Of a stretch of 64,000 bases of DNA, positions 1 to 8,431 are shown piece after piece. Source of the DNA: Pseudomonas sp. MWU15-20650 (lineage in GTDB: Bacteria; Pseudomonadota; Gammaproteobacteria; Pseudomonadales; Pseudomonadaceae); assembly GCF_023242475.1 (NCBI RefSeq), contig NZ_JALJFG010000010.1, forward strand, positions 90,294 through 154,293, written 5' to 3'. The translations under genes were made by a program, and so were the position numbers. Numbering within the stretch: position 1 is the stretch's first letter; each line of letters starts with the position of its first letter. Below the pieces are notes generated by a model. That model made no database searches, was not told the DNA's origin, and was given only the letters and a program-made list of their open reading frames with translations.

Positions 1-576
1 AGTGTCCACCGGGCCAGGTTGCACGTTATTGATGGTGATGCCCCGTGGCCCAAGGTCTCGCGCCAAGCCCTTGGTCAACCCCACCAGCGCCGCCTTGCTC
101 ATCGCATACGGCCCACCGCCGCCAAACGGCATGCGCTCGGCGTTGGTACTGCCGATATTGATCACCCGGCCACCTTCGCCCATATGCTTGGCAGCCTCCT
201 GTGTCGCGATAAACACACTGCGCACGTTGATCGCCAAGGTCTGGTCGAAGTCTTCCAGTTTGAAGTCTTCCAAGGGGGCGATGGCCAGCACACCGGCGTT
301 GTTTACCAGGATATCCAGGCGCCCAAACGCTGCGACGGTGGCATTCACGGCGTTGCGGATTGCGCCGGCATCGGCGCTGTCGGCCTGAATCGCCAAGGCT
401 TTGCCGCCTTCGCTGATCACGCTGTTCTGCAAGGCTTCGGCTTTGGCGGCCGAGCTGACGTAGGTAAAGGCGACGGCTGCGCCTTGGGCGGCCAGGCGCT
501 TGACGATAGCGGCGCCGATGCCACGGGAACCGCCTTGAATCAAGGCGACTTTGCCGGTGAGGTTGTGCTGGGTCAT
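1..576 (-). CDS. SDR-family oxidoreductase (FabG-like), 3' end cut by window edge
   Basis: Short-chain dehydrogenase/reductase; the first 192 residues lie in the window and the C-terminus lies beyond the left edge. The protein starts MTQHNLTGKVALIQGGSRGIG, giving the N-terminal Rossmann NAD(P)-binding glycine motif (GGSRGIG). It continues with the NNAG motif, a catalytic serine in INIGST, and the YAMSK (YxxxK) active-site pair. The start is the ATG at 574-576. It is transcribed away from a LysR regulator across about 106 bases, the usual arrangement for a regulator and its target oxidoreductase. The substrate cannot be read from sequence; 3-oxoacyl-ACP reductase-like annotation is generic. 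Confidence 0.9.
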   Translation of the reverse strand, partial: MTQHNLTGKVALIQGGSRGIGAAIVKRLAAQGAAVAFTYVSSAAKAEALQNSVISEGGKALAIQADSADAGAIRNAVNATVAAFGRLDILVNNAGVLAIAPLEDFKLEDFDQTLAINVRSVFIATQEAAKHMGEGGRVINIGSTNAERMPFGGGGPYAMSKAALVGLTKGLARDLGPRGITINNVQPGPVDT

Positions 577-659
577 GTCGATCTCCGAGTGGTTGATGGG
601 CCAAGTATCGACCTCGCCCTCGCGCCCCGGTAGACCGAGATTGCTATAGTCTGTGTAAA

Positions 660-671
660 CCAAAAGTTTGG
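660..671. promoter_or_regulatory. Inverted repeat CCAAA-N2-TTTGG before the LysR gene
   Basis: Perfect inverted repeat CCAAAAGTTTGG in the divergent SDR/lysR intergenic region, ending 11 bases before the LysR start codon. LysR proteins often bind dyads in the shared promoter and repress themselves, so this is a candidate operator. Position and symmetry are the only evidence. Confidence 0.3.
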
Positions 672-682
672 AATGAGGCGAG

Positions 683-1606
683 ATGGAAAGCTTTGGCAGT
701 ATCGAATGCTTTGTGCGCAGCGCCGAGGGAGGCAGCTTTGCCGAGGCCGCCCGGCACCTGAGCCTGACCCCGGCGGCGGTCGGCAAGAGTGTCGCCAAAC
801 TTGAGGCACGCCTGGGTGTCCGGCTGTTTCAGCGCAGCACCCGACGCCTTACGCTGACCGAAGCCGGCAAGCTGTTCCTCGAAGAAGTCAGCGGCAGTCT
901 GACCACCATCCAGAACGCCGTGGCCAACCTGGCCAGTGCCGAAGGGCAGCCGGTGGGCACGCTCAAGGTGAGCATGGGCACGGTGTTCGGCAATCGCTAT
1001 GTGGTGCCGCTGCTGGGGGCATTCATACAGCGTTTTCCGGCTATCAGCCCGGACTGGCACTTCGATAACCGCCAGGTCGACCTGATCGGCCAAGGGTTTG
1101 ATGCCGCCATTGGCGGAGGTTTTGAATTGCCCCAAGGGGTGGTGGCGCGCAAGTTGACGCCGGCGCACCGGGTGCTGGTGGCTTCGCCGGACTACTTGGC
1201 GCAACGCCCGCCAGTGCGGGAGCCCGAAGATTTATCACGCTGCCTGGGTATCCTGATTCGCTCGCCGCAAACCGGCCGCGTGCGTTCCTGGCAACTGACC
1301 CGCGTTGACCGCGAACACCGCCCGCTGATGCTCAAGCCCGGGATGACGATGAGCGACTCCGAAGCCGCCTGCTGTGCCAGCGCCCAAGGCTTGGGCATCG
1401 CCCTGGTGAGCATGCCGATGGCCGTGCCGTTCCTCGACAGTGGCGCGGTGGTGCGCGTACTGCCGGATTGGTATGTCGACGACGGTAATATTTCCATCTA
1501 CTACGCCGAACACAAACTGCTGCCCGGCAAGACCCGGGCGTTTGTGGATTTCATCCTTGAGCAGTTTGCCGAGCAACAACTGGGGCAAAAATTCAGCGCT
1601 ATCTAA
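683..1606 (+). CDS. LysR-family transcriptional regulator
   Basis: 307-residue LysR-type regulator. The N-terminal winged helix-turn-helix covers about residues 1-60 (SFAEAARHLSLTPAAVGKSV), followed by the linker helix and a periplasmic-binding-like effector domain (about 90-300), as in the CrgA/AaeR-like subgroup. The ATG at 683 is preceded by GAGGCGAG. Divergent from the SDR gene on its left, which is its most likely target. The effector is unknown. Confidence 0.93.
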   Translation: MESFGSIECFVRSAEGGSFAEAARHLSLTPAAVGKSVAKLEARLGVRLFQRSTRRLTLTEAGKLFLEEVSGSLTTIQNAVANLASAEGQPVGTLKVSMGTVFGNRYVVPLLGAFIQRFPAISPDWHFDNRQVDLIGQGFDAAIGGGFELPQGVVARKLTPAHRVLVASPDYLAQRPPVREPEDLSRCLGILIRSPQTGRVRSWQLTRVDREHRPLMLKPGMTMSDSEAACCASAQGLGIALVSMPMAVPFLDSGAVVRVLPDWYVDDGNISIYYAEHKLLPGKTRAFVDFILEQFAEQQLGQKFSAI

Positions 1607-1646
1607 TGCCAGGCACCGATCAAAATGTGGGCGGGGGATTGAATCT

Positions 1647-2375
1647 TCAGCGGCCGAATTTGCCGGGCCAGCCCATGACCTGCTTCGGCCTTGGCGTCGC
1701 ATAGGTTCGAATTTTCGACGTCGACAACCCCAACCGCACCAACCCTTCGGCAATCGTCACCGCCGCGGTCACCCCATCCACCACCGGCACCCCGGTGCGC
1801 TGGCGAATCTGTTCATCCAGCCCCGCCATGCCGCCGCAACCGAGGCAGATCACCTCGGCCTTGTCCTCGCGGATGGCCAATTCCGCCTGGCGCACGATGG
1901 CTTCCATGGCGGCGAGCGGGTCTTCTTCCAGCTCCAGTACCGCCATGCCGCTGGCGCGCACCGAGGCACAGCGCTGGTAGAGGCCGGCGAGTTTCAGCCG
2001 GTCTTCGATCAGCGGCACCGTGCGGTCCAGGGTGGTAACCACCGAGTAGGCATGCCCCAGGAACATTGCGGTGCTGGCCGCCGCTTCGGTGATGTCCACC
2101 ACCGGCACGTTGAGCAATTCCTGCAAGCCTTCACGGCCATGCTCGCCGTAGCCGGCCTGGATCACCGCATCGAACGGCTGGTCATAGGCCATCACCCGGT
2201 CCATCACCGCGATGGCTGCCAGGTAGCTTTCAAAGTTGCCCTCCACCGACTCGGCGCCAAAGTATGGGGTGAGCCCGACAATCTCGGTGCCCGGTGCCGC
2301 CACGGCTCGCGCCTGCTGGGCGATGGTTTCAGTGATGGATTCGGTGGTGTTGACGTTGACCACGAGGATGCGCAT
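1647..2375 (-). CDS. Asp/Glu/hydantoin racemase-family protein
   Basis: 242-residue protein of the aspartate/glutamate/hydantoin racemase superfamily. The start is the ATG at 2373-2375 (MRILVVNVNTTESIT), preceded by GGACCTCCC; a longer upstream reading has no support. The C-terminal catalytic cysteine is present in ICLGCGGMAGL, but the position of the first catalytic cysteine (normally in a CFGDPG-like loop) reads QAGYGEHG, without a cysteine. Two-base racemases need both, so the reaction may be a one-cysteine variant. It lies immediately downstream of an NCS1 transporter gene on the same strand, which suggests hydantoin, allantoin or related ureide metabolism (inference). Confidence 0.8.
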   Translation of the reverse strand: MRILVVNVNTTESITETIAQQARAVAAPGTEIVGLTPYFGAESVEGNFESYLAAIAVMDRVMAYDQPFDAVIQAGYGEHGREGLQELLNVPVVDITEAAASTAMFLGHAYSVVTTLDRTVPLIEDRLKLAGLYQRCASVRASGMAVLELEEDPLAAMEAIVRQAELAIREDKAEVICLGCGGMAGLDEQIRQRTGVPVVDGVTAAVTIAEGLVRLGLSTSKIRTYATPRPKQVMGWPGKFGR

Positions 2376-2388
2376 GGGAGGTCCTTGT

Positions 2389-3918
2389 TCAATGACTGAC
2401 GTTATCGACTGCAATGCTCTCGCCGCTGACATCGGCGTAATGCGGTTGGCGCTTGGCAATCACTCGGTACAGCAGCCCTGCAATACCGGCGCCAAACAAC
2501 CAGGAAAACGGTGAGACGCTGGCGAACCCAGGCAACAGCGCGAGCAGAATGGCGATCACGGCCGCAGGAATAAACGCTGCCACTGCGCGTAAATTCACGC
2601 CTCGGTTGTAGTAATAAACGCCATTGGGGTCTTCGCTATACAGCTGCGGCACATCCACCTGGCTTTTACGGATCAGCCAGTAATCGACCATGATCACCCC
2701 GTACAACGGCCCCAACAGTGCCCCCAGGCCGGAGAGGAAATACACGATCACCAGCGGGCTGTTATAGAGGTTCCACGGCAGGATCAGCACCGCCACGGTG
2801 GCGCTGATCAACCCGGCGCGGCGGAAGTTCAGGTACGTGGGCGCCAGGTTGCTCAGCACAAAGGCCGGGGCGACGAAGTTGGCCATGATGTTCACCGCCA
2901 CGGTGACGATCAGGAACGCGAGGCAGCCCAGCACGAGGAAAAAGGTATTGGGGATCGCCGCGATGATCTCGGTCGGGCTTTCGATCACCCGGCCATTGAG
3001 CTGGAACTGCCCGCCGCACAGCAGCACGGTGATGGCGGCGAACACCAGGATATTCACCGGCAGGCCCCAGAAGTTACCGACCTGGATCGTCTTGCGGCAG
3101 GGCGAGGAGCGTGCGAAGTCACAGAAGTTGAGGATCAGCGTGCCGTAGATCGTCAGCCACAGGGCGCCACCGGCGAAAATGTTGCGCCACATCTCGCCGC
3201 CGCTCAGCGGTTCACGGATCGACCAGGCAATATGCCCACCGACCTGGAAGTACATCCAGCCGGCCAGCGAGGCCACGGTCAGCAAAATCACCGGCCCGGC
3301 AAACCCTTCATAGCGGCGCACCATCTCCATGCCATAGGCGAGAATCGCCAGTTGCACCAGCCAGATCGCTACAAAACACGCCCAGCCCAGGGTCGACAGG
3401 CCGAGGATGGAGTTGTGGTCATAAGCGGCAAAGCCTGGGTGAATCGCCGTCAGTAATACGCGGAAAACGACCGAGGCCAGGTAGGTCTGGATACCAAACC
3501 AGGCAATCGCAATCACTGCGCGAATCAACGCCGGGATCTGTGCGCCGTGAATGCCGAAACTGATGCGGCTGATGACCGGAAAGGGCACCCCGGTCTTCTG
3601 CCCCATATACCCCGACAAGTTCATGAAGAAATACACCAGCGCCGCGCCGATCCCCAAGGACAGCAAAATCTGCCAACCGCCCAGGCCCAGTGCATATAAG
3701 CCAATGGCGAATGAGTAGTTGGCGATGTTGTGCACGTCATTGGTCCACAACGCAAAGATGCTGTAGCGCCCCCAACGACGGCCTTCGAGCTTGGTGGGGG
3801 CCAGGTCTTTGTTATGCAGGCGTGGGCTGAGGACCAGCGGGCCGGGGCTGGCGGCCTTCGGGTTTAGTGAGGAGGAGGGCAGATCCAGTGCGATGTTATT
3901 CGAGAGGCTTGTACGCAT
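2389..3918 (-). CDS. NCS1-family nucleobase/hydantoin/allantoin transporter
   Basis: 509-residue inner-membrane transporter of the NCS1 family (Mhp1/PucI/CodB relatives), with about twelve hydrophobic segments. Family features are the N-terminal WTNDVHNIANYSFAIG and, after TM1-2, the GxxPFPVISR-type loop. The start is taken as the ATG at 3918 (MRTSLSNNIAL) with GGAG 9 bases upstream; an upstream in-frame TTG would add only ten residues. It ends 13 bases before the racemase-like gene, so the two are probably one transcript. The likely substrate is a hydantoin, allantoin or nucleobase, because such carriers often sit beside hydantoin-racemase relatives; the exact ligand is unknown. Confidence 0.88.
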   Translation of the reverse strand: MRTSLSNNIALDLPSSSLNPKAASPGPLVLSPRLHNKDLAPTKLEGRRWGRYSIFALWTNDVHNIANYSFAIGLYALGLGGWQILLSLGIGAALVYFFMNLSGYMGQKTGVPFPVISRISFGIHGAQIPALIRAVIAIAWFGIQTYLASVVFRVLLTAIHPGFAAYDHNSILGLSTLGWACFVAIWLVQLAILAYGMEMVRRYEGFAGPVILLTVASLAGWMYFQVGGHIAWSIREPLSGGEMWRNIFAGGALWLTIYGTLILNFCDFARSSPCRKTIQVGNFWGLPVNILVFAAITVLLCGGQFQLNGRVIESPTEIIAAIPNTFFLVLGCLAFLIVTVAVNIMANFVAPAFVLSNLAPTYLNFRRAGLISATVAVLILPWNLYNSPLVIVYFLSGLGALLGPLYGVIMVDYWLIRKSQVDVPQLYSEDPNGVYYYNRGVNLRAVAAFIPAAVIAILLALLPGFASVSPFSWLFGAGIAGLLYRVIAKRQPHYADVSGESIAVDNVSH

Positions 3919-4277
3919 TCCGGCAGGCTCCAGCGCATCCGCGAGCAAGCCGAAGATGGCAAAGTGTATGTAGGTTTTGTATTTATTGTATACAAAGCGT
4001 ATTTCACCTTAAGCCACTTACGTGCCAGTTTTCGTTCTATGAAACCGGTGGTTAATTTCGTTTTTATCGGGTGTATAAATAACTGACTGAATTAAAAGCG
4101 ATATAAATTGACCGATTGAACAGGTATTTATTTTCAGGACAGGACAGAGATTATTTGGCGGGCAAACGGTGTGCAGAAATAGCTGTTACGTTTTGGTGCG
4201 TTTCAGTAAAAATTGCACACATAAATGGCACCGATGGTTACATGTGTGTGTACATTTCAAGCCTCAATACAAAGCAA
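3919..4277. other. AT-rich intergenic promoter region
   Basis: Stretch between the transporter start and a REPIN, with clearly lower GC than the surrounding genes. It contains one strong dyad (3976-3996, separate entry). The short reading frames here have no ribosome-binding site or recognisable product, and no other gene was seen. Confidence 0.5.
3976..3996. promoter_or_regulatory. Candidate GntR-type operator upstream of the NCS1 transporter
   Basis: TTTGTAT and ATACAAA flank seven bases, and inside this lies a perfect 10-base palindrome TTGTATACAA (3986-3995), about 60 bases before the transporter start. Such TNGTNNACNA dyads are typical of FadR/FCD-type GntR regulators. No regulator of this type lies next to the transporter, so the binder is not identified. 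Confidence 0.4.
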
Positions 4278-4367
4278 ATGTGGGAGGGGGCTTGCTCCCG
4301 ATAGCAAAGTGTCAGTCACCCTTGAGCTGGCTGACCACCGCTATCGGGAGCAAGCCCCCTCTCACAT
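4278..4367. repeat. REPIN (paired REP palindromes, GTGGGAGGGGGCTTGCTCCCG type)
   Basis: Two inverted REP units, GTGGGAGGGGGCTTGCTCCC followed by GATAGC at the left and the complementary arm ending CCCCCTCTCACAT at the right, separated by about 40 bases. This is the usual arrangement of a REPIN in P. fluorescens genomes. It lies just after cysH and can fold into one long hairpin; a run of T residues follows at 4369-4377. Confidence 0.9.
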
Positions 4368-4387
4368 GTTTTTTTTAAGCCTCAGCT

Positions 4388-5122
4388 TCAAGCCTTGCTG
4401 ATGATATTCCCCGCGTGCAACCCGCATTCCTTCTGCGTCGCTTCTTCCCACCACCAGCGGCCTTCGCGTTCATGCTGGTTCGGCAGTACCGGGCGGGTGC
4501 ACGGCTCGCAGCCGATGCTGATAAAACCGCGCTCATGCAGGCTGTTGTAAGGCAATTCCAGCATGCGGATATAGCCCCAGATCTCCTCGCTGGTCATTTG
4601 CGCCAGCGGGTTGAACTTGTACAGGGTGCGTTCCGGGGTAGAGAACGCCGAGTCGATTTCCAGCGCGGCCACCTGGCTACGGGTGCCAGGGCTCTGGTCG
4701 CGGCGTTGGCCGGTGGCCCAGGCGCGTACGCCCGAGAGCTTGCGGCGCAGCGGCTCGATTTTGCGCACGCCGCAGCATTCGCCATGGCCGTCCTTATAGA
4801 AGCTGAACAGGCCCTTTTCCTTGACGAAGGGTTCCAGCTTGCTCTGGTCCGGCGAGATCAGCTCGATGTCGATCTTGTAGAACTCACGCACCTGCTCGAT
4901 AAACCGGTAGGTCTCCGGGTGCAGGCGGCCGGTGTCGAGGCTGAACACCTTGACGTTCTTGTTCAGCTTCCAGGCCATGTCTACCAGCACCACGTCCTCG
5001 GCACCGCTGAAGGAGATCCACAGGTCATCACCGAACTGGCTGAATGCCAGCTTGAGAATGTCCTGGGCGGATTTGTTGGCATAAGTCGCGGCGAGTTCAG
5101 CGACGTCGAAGGCTTGGTTCAT
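4388..5122 (-). CDS. cysH: Phosphoadenylyl/adenylyl-sulfate reductase CysH
   Basis: 244-residue assimilatory sulfonucleotide reductase, reducing (P)APS to sulfite with thioredoxin. The PP-loop is near [11 protein letters not shown] (37-47). The CC pair (C116-C117) and CxxC (C205-C208) would bind a [4Fe-4S] cluster, and the catalytic cysteine is C233 in KECGLH. The four cluster cysteines mark the APS-using bacterial type. Length is normal. It supplies sulfite for cysteine synthesis, which links by theme to the cysteine cluster at 22.5-28 kb, although the two loci are separate. Confidence 0.96.
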   Translation of the reverse strand: MNQAFDVAELAATYANKSAQDILKLAFSQFGDDLWISFSGAEDVVLVDMAWKLNKNVKVFSLDTGRLHPETYRFIEQVREFYKIDIELISPDQSKLEPFVKEKGLFSFYKDGHGECCGVRKIEPLRRKLSGVRAWATGQRRDQSPGTRSQVAALEIDSAFSTPERTLYKFNPLAQMTSEEIWGYIRMLELPYNSLHERGFISIGCEPCTRPVLPNQHEREGRWWWEEATQKECGLHAGNIISKA

Positions 5123-5272
5123 CAGGACGGTTCCTACAGGTCAGTGGCGCTGAGCGCTCTATAGGGGAGCGATGGTATCAAATCCGCCCTGCGTTGCGGC
5201 GGCGAGCTTGAGTCGCTAGAGTTCGGCAGTCCTTATGCTCGCTCAACTAACAACATCTAATGGGAGTGTCTT

Positions 5273-5890
5273 GTGGAAATTGCCTGTCTCGACCTGGAAG
5301 GGGTACTGGTTCCGGAGATCTGGATCGCCTTCGCCGAAAAAACCGGTATTGAATCCCTGCGGGCCACCACCCGGGACATTCCCGACTACGACGTGCTGAT
5401 GAAGCAACGCCTGCGCATCCTCGACGAGCACGGGCTCAAGCTTGCCGATATCCAGGAAGTGATTGCCACGCTCAAGCCGCTGGACGGCGCCATCGAGTTC
5501 GTCAATTGGCTGCGCGAACGCTTCCAGGTGGTGATCCTGTCCGACACGTTCTACGAATTCTCCCAGCCGCTGATGCGCCAACTGGGTTTCCCAACCTTGC
5601 TCTGCCATCGCTTGATGACCGATGAGAACGACCGGGTGGTGAGTTACCAACTACGCCAGAAAGACCCCAAGCGTCAGTCGGTGCTGGCGTTCAAGACCCT
5701 CTATTACCGCGTGATCGCTGCTGGCGATTCCTACAACGACACCAGCATGCTGGGCGAAGCGGACCGTGGGATTCTGTTCCATGCGCCGCAGAATGTGATT
5801 CGCGAGTTCCCGCAGTTCCCAGCGGTGCACACGTTTGAGGACTTGAAGCGGGAGTTCATCAAGGCGTCGAATCGGCCGTTGAGCCTGTAG
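5273..5890 (+). CDS. thrH: ThrH, bifunctional phosphoserine phosphatase/homoserine phosphotransferase
   Basis: 205-residue HAD-superfamily enzyme. Starts at GTG 5273 (MEIACLDLEGVLVPEIW) with GGGAG six bases upstream. The HAD nucleophile is D7 in the DLEG motif; later motifs are ILSDTF (motif II) and AAGDSYNDTSML (motif IV, acidic pair). In Pseudomonas ThrH dephosphorylates phosphoserine and can transfer the phosphate to homoserine. Convergent with pabB across a REP pair. Confidence 0.95.
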   Translation: MEIACLDLEGVLVPEIWIAFAEKTGIESLRATTRDIPDYDVLMKQRLRILDEHGLKLADIQEVIATLKPLDGAIEFVNWLRERFQVVILSDTFYEFSQPLMRQLGFPTLLCHRLMTDENDRVVSYQLRQKDPKRQSVLAFKTLYYRVIAAGDSYNDTSMLGEADRGILFHAPQNVIREFPQFPAVHTFEDLKREFIKASNRPLSL

Positions 5891-5917
5891 GCCATCCAGC
5901 GAGGCGGATGGCCTCAG

Positions 5918-5987
5918 CGGGAGCAAGCCCCCTCCCACATTTGAATGTATTCACAATTCAAATGTGGGAGGGGGCTTGCTCCCGATA
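5918..5987. repeat. REP pair in outward arrangement between thrH and pabB
   Basis: CGGGAGCAAGCCCCCTCCCACATTTGAAT on the left and its reverse complement on the right, separated by only 9-10 bases. The two REP units are inverted relative to those in the standard REPINs at 4278 and 17541 and form a nearly uninterrupted stem of about 29 bp. Lying between two convergent stop codons, it could act as a bidirectional terminator. Confidence 0.88.
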
Positions 5988-6002
5988 GGGCCAGTACCGG
6001 CG

Positions 6003-7346
6003 CTACAAGCTTTCCAACGTTTGTAACAACACCCGCACCTTCGTCAGCGACTCCTGATACTCGGCCTCCCACTGCGAGTCCGCCACGATCCCGCCGCCGC
6101 CCCAGCAGCACACCTGGCCATCCTTGACCAGCAAACTGCGGATGGTGATGGAACTGTCCATCTCGCCACGCACGTCCAGATACACCAGTGAGCCGCAATA
6201 CAAACCCCGTCGGGTCGGTTCAAGCTCGTCGATGATTTGCATGGCGCGGATCTTCGGTGCGCCGGTGATGGAGCCGCCGGGGAAGCTGCCGGCGATCAGG
6301 TCGAGGGCGTCTTTGTCGTCGGCCAGTGTGCCGGTCACGCTGCTCACCAGGTGGTGCACATTGGGGTAGCTTTCCAGGCTGAACAACTCCGGCACTTTGA
6401 CCGAGCCGATACGACAGCTGCGGCCGAGGTCGTTGCGCAGCAGGTCGACGATCATTAGGTTCTCGGCGCGGTCCTTGGGGCTGGCCAGCAATTCGGCGGC
6501 ATTCGCAGCGTCTTCTTGCGGCGTGAGGCCGCGTGGGCGCGTGCCTTTGATCGGGCGGGTCTCGACCTGGCGTTCGCTGATGCGCACGAACCGTTCCGGC
6601 GACAGGCTCAGCACCGCGCCGTCATCCGGCAGGCTCTGGAACCCGGCAAAGGGGGTCGGGCAGGCTTCGCGCAGGGCGCAGTAGGCCACCCACGGATCGC
6701 CGATGCAGGGCGCGCGGAAGCGTTGGGCGAAGTTGACCTGGTAGCAGTCGCCGGCCTGGATGTAATCCTGGATACGCACGATGGCCTGGCGGTAAGTCTC
6801 GGCGCTGAGGTCGGGGGCCATCGGGCCCTGGAGTGTGAAGGTAGCCGGTGTATCGACCCCTTCAGCACTGAACAGGGTAATCAGGCGTTGCCGTTCGCTC
6901 TCGGCCAATGCGGGGTGAAAAACCAGTTGGCTGGTCTGCACCTGGTGATCGCTGATCAGCGCCCAGGCATAGAGCCCAAGGCGCGCGTCCGGCAGGTGTA
7001 AATCGTCCACTGCCAGCTGGGGCATCTGTTCCAGGTGTCGCCCGAAGTCGTAGCTCAGATAGCCGATCAAGCCGCCGGCAAAGGGCAGTTCTACACCCGC
7101 GGGCAATAGCGCTTCACCCAGCTGTGCCAGGCTTGCCCGCAAGCGTTGCAGAAAATCGCTGCCATTTTCGTCAGGTCGCACAGCCAAGGTCGCCTCGGGC
7201 CAGGCACTGAGCAGGTCGTAACGCCCACGCTCGGCCGTTGGGCGGCCGCTGTCCAGCAGCACCGCGCCAGGGGCATGGCGAATCACCGCAAAATAGTCGG
7301 CGGGGTTGGCCCGGTAGGGCAACGGGTAAACAGAGCAGGTCGACAT
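6003..7346 (-). CDS. pabB: Aminodeoxychorismate synthase component I (PabB)
   Basis: 447-residue chorismate-binding enzyme making 4-amino-4-deoxychorismate for folate synthesis, with the PabA glutaminase encoded elsewhere. An N-terminal Anth_synt_I-like region (about 10-150, GGLIGYLSYDFGRHLEQ) is followed by the chorismate-binding domain. Signatures include SLSPERFVRI, PIKGTRPRG, MIVDLLRNDLGR and GSITGAPKIRAMQIIDELE. Start ATG at 7346. PIKGT rather than PIAGT at the active site distinguishes PabB from anthranilate synthase TrpE. Confidence 0.95.
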   Translation of the reverse strand: MSTCSVYPLPYRANPADYFAVIRHAPGAVLLDSGRPTAERGRYDLLSAWPEATLAVRPDENGSDFLQRLRASLAQLGEALLPAGVELPFAGGLIGYLSYDFGRHLEQMPQLAVDDLHLPDARLGLYAWALISDHQVQTSQLVFHPALAESERQRLITLFSAEGVDTPATFTLQGPMAPDLSAETYRQAIVRIQDYIQAGDCYQVNFAQRFRAPCIGDPWVAYCALREACPTPFAGFQSLPDDGAVLSLSPERFVRISERQVETRPIKGTRPRGLTPQEDAANAAELLASPKDRAENLMIVDLLRNDLGRSCRIGSVKVPELFSLESYPNVHHLVSSVTGTLADDKDALDLIAGSFPGGSITGAPKIRAMQIIDELEPTRRGLYCGSLVYLDVRGEMDSSITIRSLLVKDGQVCCWGGGGIVADSQWEAEYQESLTKVRVLLQTLESL

Positions 7347-7444
7347 GCGGGGTGGATCAGCCAGTGCGCGGGGGAGGGGATTGTAGTCCCCTGTAGGATT
7401 TGGTCCTAGAGGGGATGTCGGGGATAGACAGATGGAAGCCCCGA

Positions 7445-8431
7445 TCAGCCTTTGACGTGGGGTATATGCCCAAACATTTCCTGCACAAACGTCACGCGCT
7501 CTGCCGGCGTTTCCGTCACGCCGGCGGCTTTCAGTTCTTCCAGGCGCGCTTCAACGGCGTGGGTGCGCGAGGTTAAACCACAGTCGTTGGCGATCTGGAT
7601 ATTGAGCCCCGGCCGTGCATTGAGCTCAAGAATCAGCGGGCCTTTTTCCTGGTCCAGCACCATGTCCACACCGATGTAACCCAGCCCGCACAGCTCATAG
7701 CAGCCGGCCGCCAACTTCATGAAACCGTCCCAGTTGGGCAATTGCACGCCGTCCACCGCGTTAGTGGTATCGGGGTGTTTGGTGATGATGTTGTTCAGCC
7801 AGGTGCCGCGCAGGGTCAGGCCGGTGGCCAGGTCCACACCCACGCCAATCGCGCCCTGGTGCAGGTTGGCCTTGCCGCCGGACTGGCGGGTCGGCAAACG
7901 CAACATGGCCATCACCGGGTAACCCATCAGCACGATGATGCGGATGTCCGGCACGCCTTCGTAGCTGATGCTCTTGAAGATCTGGTCGGGCACCACGCGG
8001 TATTCGATCAAGGCGCGGTCGCGGTGGCCGCCCAGGGAATACAGCCCGGTCAGAATGCTGGAAATCTGATGTTCGATTTCTTCATGGCTGATGATCCTGC
8101 CGGACACCGTGCGGTAGCGCCCTTCAAAACGGTCGGCCACCACCAGGATGCCGTCACCGCCAGCGCCTTGGGCCGGCTTGATCACGAAGTCGTTACGCCC
8201 ACCGATAATGGCGTCGAGGTTGTCGATTTCTTTCTCGGTGGAAATCACCCCGTACATTTGCGGCACATGGATGCCCGCGGCGATGGCCCGTTCCTTGGTG
8301 ATGATCTTGTCATCCACAATCGGGTACAGGCTGCGCTTGTTGTACTTGAGCACGTAGTCGGCATTACGCCGGTTGATGCCCATGATCCCCCGCGCTTCGA
8401 GGGCCTTCCAGGTTTTCCAGAAGCCGAACAT
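7445..8431 (-). CDS. RimK-like alpha-L-glutamate ligase-related ATP-grasp protein
   Basis: 328-residue ATP-grasp protein of the RimK-related glutamate-ligase-like group. ATP-grasp elements include DFVIKPAQGAGGDGILVV, the ALIEYRVV and KANLHQGAIGVGVD segments, and the metal-binding ILELNARPGLNIQIAN. The start ATG (8429-8431) overlaps the stop of the upstream 7TM gene by one base (TAATG), so the two are translationally coupled. With the 7TM protein and the retropepsin it forms a three-gene unit. Predicted role: adding an amino acid or peptide to a target that has not been identified. Confidence 0.88.
   Translation of the reverse strand: MFGFWKTWKALEARGIMGINRRNADYVLKYNKRSLYPIVDDKIITKERAIAAGIHVPQMYGVISTEKEIDNLDAIIGGRNDFVIKPAQGAGGDGILVVADRFEGRYRTVSGRIISHEEIEHQISSILTGLYSLGGHRDRALIEYRVVPDQIFKSISYEGVPDIRIIVLMGYPVMAMLRLPTRQSGGKANLHQGAIGVGVDLATGLTLRGTWLNNIITKHPDTTNAVDGVQLPNWDGFMKLAAGCYELCGLGYIGVDMVLDQEKGPLILELNARPGLNIQIANDCGLTSRTHAVEARLEELKAAGVTETPAERVTFVQEMFGHIPHVKG

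Noticed and set aside
4116..4304. Small plus-strand frame in the AT-rich gap before cysH
   Set aside because: No ribosome-binding site, and its last codons come from the REPIN; composition is non-coding.
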